A stretch of DNA of 64,000 nt, from contig JAMKCF010000022.1 in the NCBI GenBank assembly GCA_023634235.1, forward strand, positions 6,626,541 to 6,690,540. The letters are read 5' to 3'. Numbering within the stretch: position 1 is the first letter of the stretch; every line of letters begins with the position of its first letter. Below the pieces are notes generated by a model. That model saw nothing but the letters and a program-made list of their open reading frames with translations. It did no database searches and was not told the DNA's origin. Shown one piece after another: positions 44,901 to 56,900 of this stretch. A program made the translations under genes and the position numbers. The DNA comes from Pisaster brevispinus. Its lineage: Eukaryota > Echinodermata > Asteroidea > Forcipulatida > Asteriidae.

Positions 44901-47900
44901 ATTTGCACCATTGTGAACTAGAAGCGTGTCAAGACATCACGCACGTGATTGGAACTAGTTACTGAACCGGCAATACTGAAACATTTTTTACTAGTTACAG
45001 CGCCCTCTCATGACGTGAACAGCAAGTAGAAAACTGAATCCAGAGTTCCTCTCATTGTTGAACTGTTTATGGTTGACGTACTCATGAGTCAATTGTAAAA
45101 CTAAAACAATTCAGCGAAGAAACTCTTGATGTACATATAATACATGTATTTGTTTTTTATATTTTTGACTGAGGTGTGTTATAAAACACATGTGGACTCT
45201 CACTTACTACTAGTACTTGTCTTTCTCCACTGGTGCCTTTGGGTGGCCAGAAGAGGGTCCTATTTGCCGAGACAAAAGGCCAATGGTTTATAGGATTCCC
45301 TTCTGGTCACTCACAGTGCATCAGGGCAGTGGCGTAGCCAGGGGGGGGGGCCTGGGTGAAAAAAGTGCAATAGTGCTCACAAAAAGAAAAAGAAAAGGCA
45401 AAAAAAATAAAAATGCGAGTTTGTATAATCTAATGAACGATCGCGATCTGAATTGCTACTGCGGCCACAAAATGTCAAGAGCGTGAGAGGATGGTGGCAC
45501 CCTGCAGCGTCCCCCTTCCAAAATAACAGCATGACCCCCCACCACTGACAAACCCATTCTCTTTGGGCTTCCCACCCCCAACTTAAAAGTAATCGTTGCT
45601 GTATTTTGTTAATTCCCATCTACAAAATATTTCTACCTGCATGGTGGTTGTTATCCGTATCATTTGCTCTTCTGTATTTTCTGCATTCTACCTTCGCATT
45701 GATAATAATTATTTCTAGAAGTGGCGCGCTGTCATCGTGACCTTTGAGCTCTTTGCGAGGAGCGGTGACGTCGTGACCAATATACATCCGGTTCAAAAGT
45801 GGGATCGGAGCCGGATCAAGCGCTGGTGTAAACGCGACACAGGCCCCGTTCCCACTGGACCCCGCATTGATTGCGCAATTCAAGAAAAGGGCGATCAGAC
45901 CCCGCAATTTCTCGAAAAGGGCGATCAAAGGGCGATCAAGCGTAAGTGGGAACGCGAGGGCGATCAGGATCAGACCCCGCAAATTTGATCCACCTCGGGA
46001 GTAGGATTAAAGCGGGATCTGATCGCCCTTGTGGATTAATGGGCGATCAAAAGTCTAGTGGGAACGCAAAGGGCGATCAGACCCCGCAATTTGAGGGCGA
46101 ACATCCGGTACGGTAGGCCCGAATGGCGCGAAAATGGTGTTCTTTTTGCTTCTACTCCCAGCAAGCACCACGCATTTGGTGACATGAATTGCAAGTAAGC
46201 ATAAAGCAGTATTGACGTCACGTGATGATACCAACTACACGTTCTGTACAACGCATCCACACTAAGCCCAAACCCACGCTTTAATTTTGGATGCATTGTA
46301 TTCATACGTGCACGTTCTTTAAAGATGGCAGCGCCTAGCAATAAACGTCCCATAAATTCGTAAAAAAAAACCTCCCAAAAAGATGAGAAGCGTGGCAAAC
46401 TATGGTCGGACGAGGAGCTGGGAACTTTTTTAGACATCTGGGCCAGTCAAGAAATTCAAAACACACTGTGTGGTCGCCATAGATACGTTGCGCCTGCGCA
46501 CTGCCCACTTGGTCGACCTGCGTTGGTGAACTTTGAATCCACTTCCGTTCCCAAAAGGGAGATCAATGCGCGATCATACTCTAGTGGGAACGTGGCCGCG
46601 ATTCACGTCTGCGACTAATCCTTTTGCGGGGTCAGGATCTCGTAATTGTGGATCCAGTGGGAACGCGGTCACAGGATCTTGATCTGCGGTCGGTAAAAAA
46701 ATGCCGGATCTCAATCCACCTTTCTGGATCTAGTGTAAACGCGGTGATAGATGTGCACTAATGACCTTATTGCCAGTCCATCATATGTGGTCGACTGCAC
46801 AAAATCACACCTTCCTAAGTACCACAGGCAACTTAAGTCGGATAACATCACACACAAAAAGCACACAAGCCTGAGCATGAAGGTCATTTCTTTTCATAAA
46901 GCTGTGCTTTGTTCATAGGTGTTAACCAATAGTAGCTAATCTTACAATGGCTATAAAGAGAAAGATCTATGTATATGATATCTCCAAGTTTTTTTCCGGA
47001 AATCCTTTTTTCTTTTTTTTCTTCCCCCCACCCCAATTTTTATTTATTTATTTTTTTTATTTATTTTTTTTTTTATTAAGACCATAAAAATTATGAAGAT
47101 AAAACCAAATACATGTATATGTAGAATGCCCCACAGTGCAGATTAGGGCTTTTAAAATAAAAGATAAATGTATGTAAGTAGGCTTTGAGCACACAAGATT
47201 TCTTTTGCAAGCTTTTGCGCTCACAGTTCAGAGGTTTTTTTTTCAACAGCCTATCACATCCCTGATCACAATGGTTGGAAAGAGATAGACTGGAACTTTT
47301 CCAATGGTGGTAAAAATTAAAATGTTTGTCTTTTACATGCCTGTACTCCTTCCAAATTGAGAGGAAAGATCTAAAATGCTGAAACTTCTATTATGTATAG
47401 CCTCGTGCTTATGTGTACAAAGAGGTGTTTTGAGATTTCAGATCACACTCGTTGGGAAAGTGAGATCGAGAAACTGACTGTTTGAAAAAGCCTTTGGAGC
47501 ACCAAGGCAGCCCAGGGGTGTACACACTCCCTCTGGGAGCTGAGAAAGATTACAGGAATGTTATTGGCTAATGACCAGGGTACTAAATGTAAATGTCATT
47601 ATTGACTGATAGCTTTGATTTTGTATCTTAAGAAAGGGAACTCTTGCTTTGCTTTAATATGAAATCGGCATGGTAATTATAGAGTTTGTAAAATTGACCA
47701 TTGAACACATGTTTGCTGTGGTGTGAAGAAAACTTGCTTCACGCTTGAGTTGTCATCACAGCTCCAACTCAACTCAGTCACCAGCTGTTTGTTCGGTTAC
47801 CAGCTGTTGCTCCTGTTGTTCAGTTATTTGTGAGGGTTAAAGGTCAGACAGTTGTACAAATATTGTATATATGTATTTTCTAACCACAATTTATTGGAAG

Positions 47901-50900
47901 GTTGTGTATATTTGGCAATGAAACATTTATCAGCAATGATCAGACTTCTATCTGAATTAACTTTTTTTTTTTAATCTTTCTCTTTCTTTGAAGAGAAGGT
48001 AGCCATTATTTTCTTCAAATAAAAAGTAATTATTTCTCTAGTATTAAAGGCAGTGTATACTTTTTGAAAATGTCAAAAACAAGTATCCTAACTTGATGTA
48101 TCCCAACTTGTGCATAAAATATCAAACCTGTGAAAATGGTGGCTCAATAGGTCATTGCAAGGAAATAATGAAAGAAACAACACCCTTATTGCATAGAATT
48201 GTGTGCTTTCAGATGACTGAGAAAGGCTTTAACATGTTCTCAAATTTTGGGGTGAAAAGTTATCTCCTCTAAACTTCACTACTTCAAAGAGAGTCATCCT
48301 TTACAAGGTTTTATAATAACAGCTCTCCAATGCTCTTAACCAAGTAGGTTTGTTATGGCCTTTAGTTTTTGGAGTAATTACCAAAAGTGCACCCTCCCTG
48401 TAAGGATACTCTTCCCAAAAGCTTCTTGAAATAAAACTCCAGGGGTAACAACAAATAGAAATGACATCTTTTCAACATACCTCCTACAATTTGGATCTTA
48501 TTTTCAAACCTTTTTTATCTTTATTGACTCCTGCCACCCTGATTAATCTAAATTAAGCAAAAATTGGTTTGGGAATGCAGAGCCAGGCTAAAAACTGCAA
48601 ACGGAGCAGCGCAATCTTCAAATTGTGCAAACCAATAAAATGCGTTCCACATTTACATAATACATGTACATTGCAAGGCAGGGCTCCGTACATTCGCAAG
48701 TCTCCTAAAGACCATTTTTGATTGGTCTGCTCCTGCATGAGAGACCAAATTTCATTGAACAACCTAACTCACACCTGACTCGGTTGTCGTATTTCTTTGC
48801 ACAAATTATGATGCTTTTTATCCTTAAATTAAGAAATAATGTGCAACATTTGAGCATCGGAACAAGCAGTAATTGCAAATTGGTACTAGTATTATTTTTG
48901 TTTTTGGGTGGTTACTGTGTTTAACCCCATCGAAGCATAGAGAAAGGTCCGTGATCTTTTCTCTCTGGTCGAAGAGAACATGACTGTAAGATACGACTGG
49001 ACGGCCGATGGTCTTAAAGTCCCCGGTATCCATCTTAAGCAGATGGTTGTTGCACAGCTCTGCATGTGAATTTGGCCGAAGGTCTTGTGACTGTCGCTCC
49101 ATGCTTTCATCATCCACAATGTATGGAAGGCTGGAGGCAGTTTAGCTGAGTACTCAAGACTCCTTCAATTACATCCATCCAGGACTGAGATTATCATCTG
49201 GATCAGGTTTTGGAGGAGAGACCTTTATACATGGATGAGGAATTTCAGACTTTGATCTGAAATCAGATTTGTTATTGTCTGCTTGGTGGAAAAAAAGTAG
49301 CAGTTATTTTCTTCAGGATTTTGTAAAAATTCTGCAGCTCGATCTACTTCTCAAATAATAATAATAACTATTTAGATAGCGCCTAACACACTCAGAAGAA
49401 AGTTGCTAAGCAGAAAGAAAAATTACATGTACGATGACTGGAACAGAAATGTTTTATGTTGGTAGCTTGTTTGATGCAAAGAGAGTGATTTTTTCACAAA
49501 TGAGGTCCGGCAAACTGCAAACTACATTCTCTGGCATTGAGGATACTGTTCCCAGAAGCTCCTTGAAAACTATAACTGGAGGGGTTACTAAAAGGTGGAA
49601 ATGCTATCAATTTAATGAACCTCCTAACACTTTGATTCTAGTTTCAGACCTTTTTGTCAGCAATTACTCTCACCCCTGTTTAATTGGTTTCTAGTGTTTT
49701 GGTTTTTTTTCAACAGAAGGGGGACTGAGCTTCTAATTTTAGGATTAGTGCAGAATGCTATTGAAATTGGGGTATTTAGAAACTGTCCAGAGAACAAACA
49801 GAGTACTAGACACCTCCGCCTGGCTTAAACCATTTCTGATTTAGTGGCTGTGGCTAGATAGCCAAGTTGACATGCATTGAAGCATAGGCTGCCCTTTGCA
49901 TTAGCCATAGGCGCAGGTGCCAACTTGGATACAGCCTTGACACTGTGAATGCTACCCTCTGGCCTCAGTGTCATGCATTGGGGTCACTCAAAGCATCTGC
50001 ATACCAATGATTCTCATGTTCAGGAAATGACCTGCCAGCCACACGCTGCAGTTGGTTGATTACATGTGGATGAGTCACGGTCTACGGCTTCGCCATCATT
50101 GAGCACTGCACTGGTAAATTCAGGCATGTAAACCAATCATCCACATCATTTTGCAACATACATCAATGACAGCTTAGCTGTTCATGGAGTCTACAGAGTA
50201 CCTTTTGCGAGGGGAACAAGGCCTCCCAGCTGCAGCAGTGTTCACTGCAATGATTCATTGAATAGTGTGTTTTACCTGTTGGAACAGAATACAAAGGGTA
50301 AATTGACAATAAAATATGCAGGGGAAGACCTCAACTAATGCTGCTGAAGTGAACTGCGGAGCTTTCATTCATGAGTGAATGGTGAAGAGGCTTATTACAA
50401 TGTCAATACAATAGAGCAACATCAGAACGCAAACAACCCTGCCTACTTGATAGTGCCAAGTATTGTTCAGTCAAGTTAGATAACGTAACACAAACATTTA
50501 TTAATCCAAATTCTGGCTGGGGCTATGCCCTGTTCATTCAAAATACTCCACTCTGGTTTTTCATGGGAGGAAGGAAATTTGACCCTGTGTTTTCAGACTC
50601 TGATAAGAGAAGTCATGCCTAATCTCATGCTTTTAGCATAAACCATGGAGTAAAGAAACACGCATTTAAATGCCCTTAAAAAATTTACAAGAGAACCTGG
50701 ACTTAATCACATCAGCGTTAAAAACTAGCAAACTCCAGTCGTGTGAAAGCTACCCTTGTTAAATAATAACCAAGGACCCTTGTTATTTTTAACAGAGATC
50801 CAGACCTAAAAATAGCAACATGCTAAAATCACCATGATACAGTATGTTGTGTGAAACAAGTCCTGTGCCATAACCAAGGACCCCAGATATGGCGATATCA

Positions 50901-53900
50901 TTGTTCTCAGGAACAGAATGTGTCACTAGTCGAAGAAAGTATTCAGAAAATAAACAAATATGACCCCCCCCCCAAAAAAAACAAAAAAACAAAAAAAACA
51001 AGGGACGCATTATTGGTAAAATTTGTTTTTTAGACATCATGTGAAAGCTTGTTATAATCCCAATAGAACGAAGTGACAAACAACCACCACCCATTCTCGA
51101 GGACCTTTGTTACTGGTGCTCGTGTGTAAGGGCCTCGGGTTGTTTGGTCTGACTTTTGGCCAAGTGACAATGTAAGAAACAATATTGCATGTTTCATGTT
51201 TTTTGTACATTGTCTGTGGCATATGCGAAAGTTTTTATAGTTTTTAGTTTTGAAACAGCATCATCTGTCAATTGAATTCATTTTTCAGTTAAAAAACAGT
51301 TAGTGAGTTTACTGGCCCGATACTATAATGACTGGCCTGTGACCTGCAACCCAGTGAAAAATTTGAACCATACTACATGTATATACTTTGGGAGATAAAA
51401 TAAAAATAATAGTGGGACCTTTCTTATATAGCGCTCATAACCGTCACTCAGTGACGCTCAAGGCGTTTCAGCAATAAGTATTTCCCTGCAAGGTATTTTT
51501 GGGGGCCAAGTTTGAGGTATGAGACCTACTCCTTTACATAGCACCATGTAACGGTATGCAAGGTGCTGTGGCGCAATATGCAGCCGATCAAACCAGGAAC
51601 ACCGGGGCGGACCCCTTCTCTTTTTGATAAGTGCACTGGGTTATTTTACGTGCATTACACAACACACGGGACCAACGGTTTTACATCCCATCCGAAGGAC
51701 GAAGCAATCATGGTTAAGTGTCTCGCTTAAGGACACAAGTGTCACGACCGGGATTCGAATGCACACTCTGCTGATCAGAAACACCAGAGCTTGAGTCCGG
51801 TGCTCCTATCAGCTGGGCCACTACAGGCCACTCCACTATATTTGTATGGGCTGCAGAAGAAAAATCTCTGCCACAGGCTTGTTGACCTTTGACATTTTTC
51901 TCTGTCATCTTGGGACATGATTTCATGGCTCAGGTGTTCTTCACTGTCCTTATCATCTGCAAATTGAAAAACTCAAGACCAACTTGCTTGTATCATTAAT
52001 GAGCCACTAATTGCAGGCATTTTCCCCCATGTCTGAGAGGTCCTTAAGGTCATGCCAATAGACGAGTGTGGCAGCAAACACAATGTTGCCAATTATACAT
52101 CTATTACAGTGTTACCTGTAGTCTCTACAGTCTTAATAACTTGATTTGAAAAATACTTGATTTTGCCTGACTTGCAATTTGGCTTCAGAGAAAAGCATTC
52201 CAGTGAACTAGCAATGTTGTATGTTGTGAATAAATTGCTTTAAGAGGGGCTCCAAGGTCGAATTTAGTTTTGTGACTCACTCTTCTTCCAATAGATTGAG
52301 TCCTTGTAAAAAAGGAGACACAATTACAAGTTACTAATCTCATGCTAAAAGTGTAAAATGCTACTATGTTTGATACCACTCAAGTGCAATTGTTGTAAAA
52401 TCCAAAAGCTTTTCATGATGTCACATTTCAAATAGGTGGTCTGCATAATTTTCCACAGAAGATTGTTTATACATTCCTGAATTTCGATGATATTCAACCA
52501 AAACGGCATTGAGTCTAACAATTTGAAGGGCCCATAAATTCCCCTTTGGAATTTATAGACCCATTTGTTTTTGATTGGTTATTCTCTTACAGGCAATTAC
52601 TTCTTTTATAGGAAAGTTAACTTCAGTTTCATTGAGAATGTAGTTGGTTTAGGGCCTTATTTTTTCATAGTCATAGTTTTTAAAAAAAAAGGCGAATGCT
52701 TGTCAAAAATCTCATAATGAAAAATGCTACCATGATATTTTCAAGTTCAGAGAAGGACACTTTAATGTGGTTCAAATCTGATGAGAAACCACCCCCCCCC
52801 CCCCACTTCTTAGAATATTGAAAGAGTGTTTTTTCCTGCTAGTGGACGTAGCCATGGTTTCCAGCAGAGACCTAAATAAAGTTAATGTGAAATCAACACA
52901 AGTGTAAAAATAAGTCCATGTTGTGGCTACATGTCACAACACGGACAGGATGACGTTATTTTTTTCCTTAGTTGCTATGCATTTTCCATTTTCTTGTTTG
53001 GATGGAGTTTGCCGTGTGACTTCACAGTGTTGTTTTGACTCCTAGGCGATAAGGAGCTCTTGTGAAACTCTCCATTTGCAGAACACTCTGCCTAGCACAA
53101 CACTGATTAAAATGGGGGTGTTTTTGACATAATGAAACAACTTTTTTTAAAGTTTCTTAATCAATTGTATGTAATCAGTATTATACTCTCATCTATTTTT
53201 CAATGATAAAAGAAAAATGATGTTAGTTTCGTTCAAGTTGATCTTTAATTACCCATTGTTACTGGCTTTCAGGCATTTCAAGACTTGATGTAACTAAGGG
53301 TTGTCTTATTCAACAGATTTTAAAATTATTGTTCTCGCTATTTCTTCACAGGAGGCGAAGGACTGGTACCCGTAAGCAGATTGTTAAAAAAGGTAAATTT
53401 AATAAATGAGTGGCAGAACCTGTGTATGTGTTAATTTGAAGTTTAACTCTTTGAAGACCATTCGCTTCTGTTAAATCATCACCCTACACCCCGACATGGC
53501 TAATATTGTTGAGTTTGTTTACACTTATATGGTTGTACATGTACATGTGTATGGCTTCTGACTGGCCCCCCTTGAACAAAGATAGTTACAAAGGGAGACC
53601 GCCAACATAGGGCCAGATAGCTCAGTTGGTAGAGTGCTGGCAGGTTAATCCGGGGGTCATTGGTTCTAATCCTGCTCTAGTCAATTTTGCTTTGTTCAAC
53701 CCAAACAAGTTTGTCTTGTAAAAGTGTCTGAAAAAAATAAGGAAACAGATTTTTTGTTTTGTTTTAGAAACATATACTGTGTTAATAAAAAAAACATTGA
53801 AAAAAGTCATTTACGGTCATGACCTTTACTTTGACCTTTCTGGTTGAGGGGAAGTAGGTCAGATTTTGCCGCTGTTTGTGGCCACTGTGGACATTTTGGT

Positions 53901-56900
53901 ACACGCCATTTCCGGCTGCTATGGTCTCTAAAAGGTTAATAATCAGAACAGTATGAGAGGTAATTCCTCCAGATGGGAAACAAATGAGTTATGTGGATAC
54001 TGGAAAGAAAAAGTGTTGTTGAGACTTGTCTAACAAAATCATTTATGTTTTATGTAGGTGTGGGTATGTTAAACAGTTGTAATATTGGTTACCTTGTGGA
54101 GAACAAAGACAACAGGAACGAAAGGTCTCCACAGGGAAATTCTAAAGAGAGGGATATTCCATAAGGAAATGTGTTGACAAAGGCTATGCGATGTTAAGTA
54201 CAGGAACAAAGGAAAGAACAAAAGAAATCTCCACAGGGAAGCGTGTGAATGACTGTAGTGATTTGTGTGTAAAAAAAAACACGGACTTTGTCGTGGCCGA
54301 GTGGTTTAGTACATTGGACTAAAATTCTGGTGGCTGCATCATCAAGGTGTACATGTAGGTTCAAATCCCGGTCATGACACTGGTGTCCTTGAGCAAGGCA
54401 CTTGGACTGTAATTGCTTTTCTTCACCATGGGGTAAGTGGGTACCTGTGAGGGCAGAGATGGTTCTTGTGATTGATTGAGATTGGTGCGCTAGATATTTG
54501 GCAGCACAGGCTGTATACTCCCAAGGGAGCTGATTGTTTAAGCAATGAAAAAAAATGGCCCAGTGGGGTAATGATGTTGTAGCAACGTGAGCATCACTGA
54601 GTTATGGATTTGAGCTTTATTAGGAGCCACTAGTATTATTTGTTAACTTGCTTATTATGTATAAAATATTCAAACTTCCAATCAACAGAATTATAAATTA
54701 GAATTTTATTTTTCCGATCTGACAGAGCTTCAAAAGGAGAAACTAAACGTGAAGGGAAAACTTGCGAAAGAAGGAAAAGACTCATACCGGGAAATCTTGG
54801 AAAAGTTCAAGACAGAGCTGAAGAGTTGCTCTGTCACACTGTTTAACATTGACGTACAGGCAGCTGTGCTTACCTACAAACCAACGAAGTAAGTGCATGT
54901 AAAAATGTCAGAGTTTAGCATATTTGGTGGTTACACTTATTGGGGTAGTCTCACAATAAAATGCCAGCCTCGCTACCATGGTCAGCGCGCCTTATTGATA
55001 CCTCTCGTCACGAACGCCTGGGAGAGAAGCCTTGACAAACAAAGCTGATTGGCTACCAAAAATGACTGCTTTGCATGCCACTTTAACACAAATTTGAGCA
55101 CTTGTAGGCCACTTAGTGTGTGCGTGTCAAAATGCAAGTATTTTGACTCAATCAACTGAAGAACCTCTTGAATCGGACTTGACCCTTGTGACTCATGACT
55201 CGGACTCAACCCAAATTGCTTAGACTCAGACTCAACACTGGAGACTAGGCTTAAGGATTGAGGACACGAATAGTTGAGTGAAAAACATGGTTCCCCCTCA
55301 CTCAGTGTTGTGTTTGAGTCACCTAGGTCAAGTCTCAACTCTTGAGTCACTTGGGTGGATTCTGAGTCCGAGTCTCTTGGGTCAAGTCTGAGTTGAGTCA
55401 CAAGAACTGTCCTGCACCCAATTTCATAAAGCTCCTAGGCAGACAGTTTTGCTTAGCACAACAATAGCTTGCATAAGCAGGAATGGACTAACCATAACAA
55501 AAATGTGGTGTGATTTACATTGGAGGACTGATATTGGTGTCCTGCTAATTATCTCTTTTTGCTTAGCTAATAAATTGCACACATAAATTCTTTCCCACCT
55601 TTATAAAATTAGGCCACTAATCCATGTTGATGGCTGTGGCAGTGGATTTGGTCGGCCATATCGTTAACTAGACTGTCTAAGTTTAAGGCCGTAAAAAGCA
55701 TTAAAAGGTATTAAATTCAGTTATTTGAGGTTTTAAGAAAATTGGATAATTAAAAAAGCATGAAATGAACTTTCTATCAGCTTGAAGAGAACCATTTTAT
55801 TATTTTTTTTGTATGTGAGCAGTTGAAGCTGTTTCTCCCCTGCTTTATTTGCTTATTTTGGGTCTTCAATTTTGATGAGTGTAGGCTATTAAGGGTCTTA
55901 AAAAATCTTAAATTTGACTTTTTAAAGTGTGCAGATAACTCAACAGCCATATTTGTGAACCACTACAGATAAATGAATTAATGAAAGCATTCCTTCTCAC
56001 TCAACTTATTGCCATATACCAGCCATTGTTACACTCCATTCCAGCTCTAATACTAGGATTCTCACAAAACCTCTAGCCAGGTTTTCTTTATCTGCGCTTG
56101 TTTTGTTCCTCCATGACCTGCCAAAGGTTTTTATACAGCTGCTCTATACCTTTGGAATAATCTTCCTTTTCAAATCCGTCATGCCGTTCTCCTGAATTCA
56201 AAACATCACTCGAAACTATCCTTTTTCAGGAAAGTTTTTTTTTGCTTGAATAGGCTATTTGTTTCCTTTTCATTTTAAAATTTTTATTTGTATCGATGAA
56301 TTGAATGTTGTAAAGCGTCTTGGATTATTAGCGGTTTTGGCCCTTTAGCCGAAACGCCTATTGTTTTTGTCAAGACTTTGATTTTGTTTTTCCTAATTAT
56401 TTTTTCGAACAGCCCTGTTCCCGTAGGGTTTGTACACAGATTTTGTTATCAGATTATCTTATACCAAACAATTTCCGATCGGTAGAAGTTGCATACCATA
56501 TTGTAGCAAATAACTTAACTTAGTTATGTGAAAACATGACGTCACTGTTGCATCATTGTTTCCTGTATTATATATTTTTTTGATTTATGGCGAACTGATG
56601 ACCTCATCATTTTCAATGTCGATCTTTATGCAATTTCATTTCATTCTCTGCTAACCATAGCTGTGAAATGTGAGATTTGAGTCTTAGCATAGTGAAGATA
56701 CTTATTTTTTAGTGCTCCGACAACATTTCTTTTTTGAAGGTGGTTGCTCTAAAAAGAGCCAGTTAGTTTGTAGTCAAAGTTCTGACTTGTGTTCTCTTGC
56801 TGTCATTAAGAGACTTTGCCCTTGTCATTGCTCATAGCAACTTCATGTAGATCCAATAAATTTGAAAAAGACATCAAACTTCTTGACCCATAGCACCCTG

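Larger units (their letters stand above)
45596..46745. mobile_element. Family F element, copy 2, 5'-truncated and interrupted
   Basis: 45596-45842 matches the interior and right part of copy 1 (30498-31232) almost base for base, starting GTTGCTGTATTTTG. 46670-46745 continues the match to the right terminus TAGTGTAAACGCGGT. Between them lies an inserted element flanked by CACAG. Confidence 0.75.

Noticed and set aside
45620..45988. Frames of 83 and 120 codons on opposite strands
   Set aside because: They span the border between families F and G and are composed of the repeated GGGCGATCA words.
46036..46437. 133-codon minus-strand frame
   Set aside because: It is antisense to the family G element and its Myb/SANT-like remnant. 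The opposite strand gives the interpretable peptide.
53611..53681. Functional tRNA gene
   Set aside because: Box A is good but box B has a mismatch, and a paired acceptor stem is not visible. It is better explained as a SINE head.
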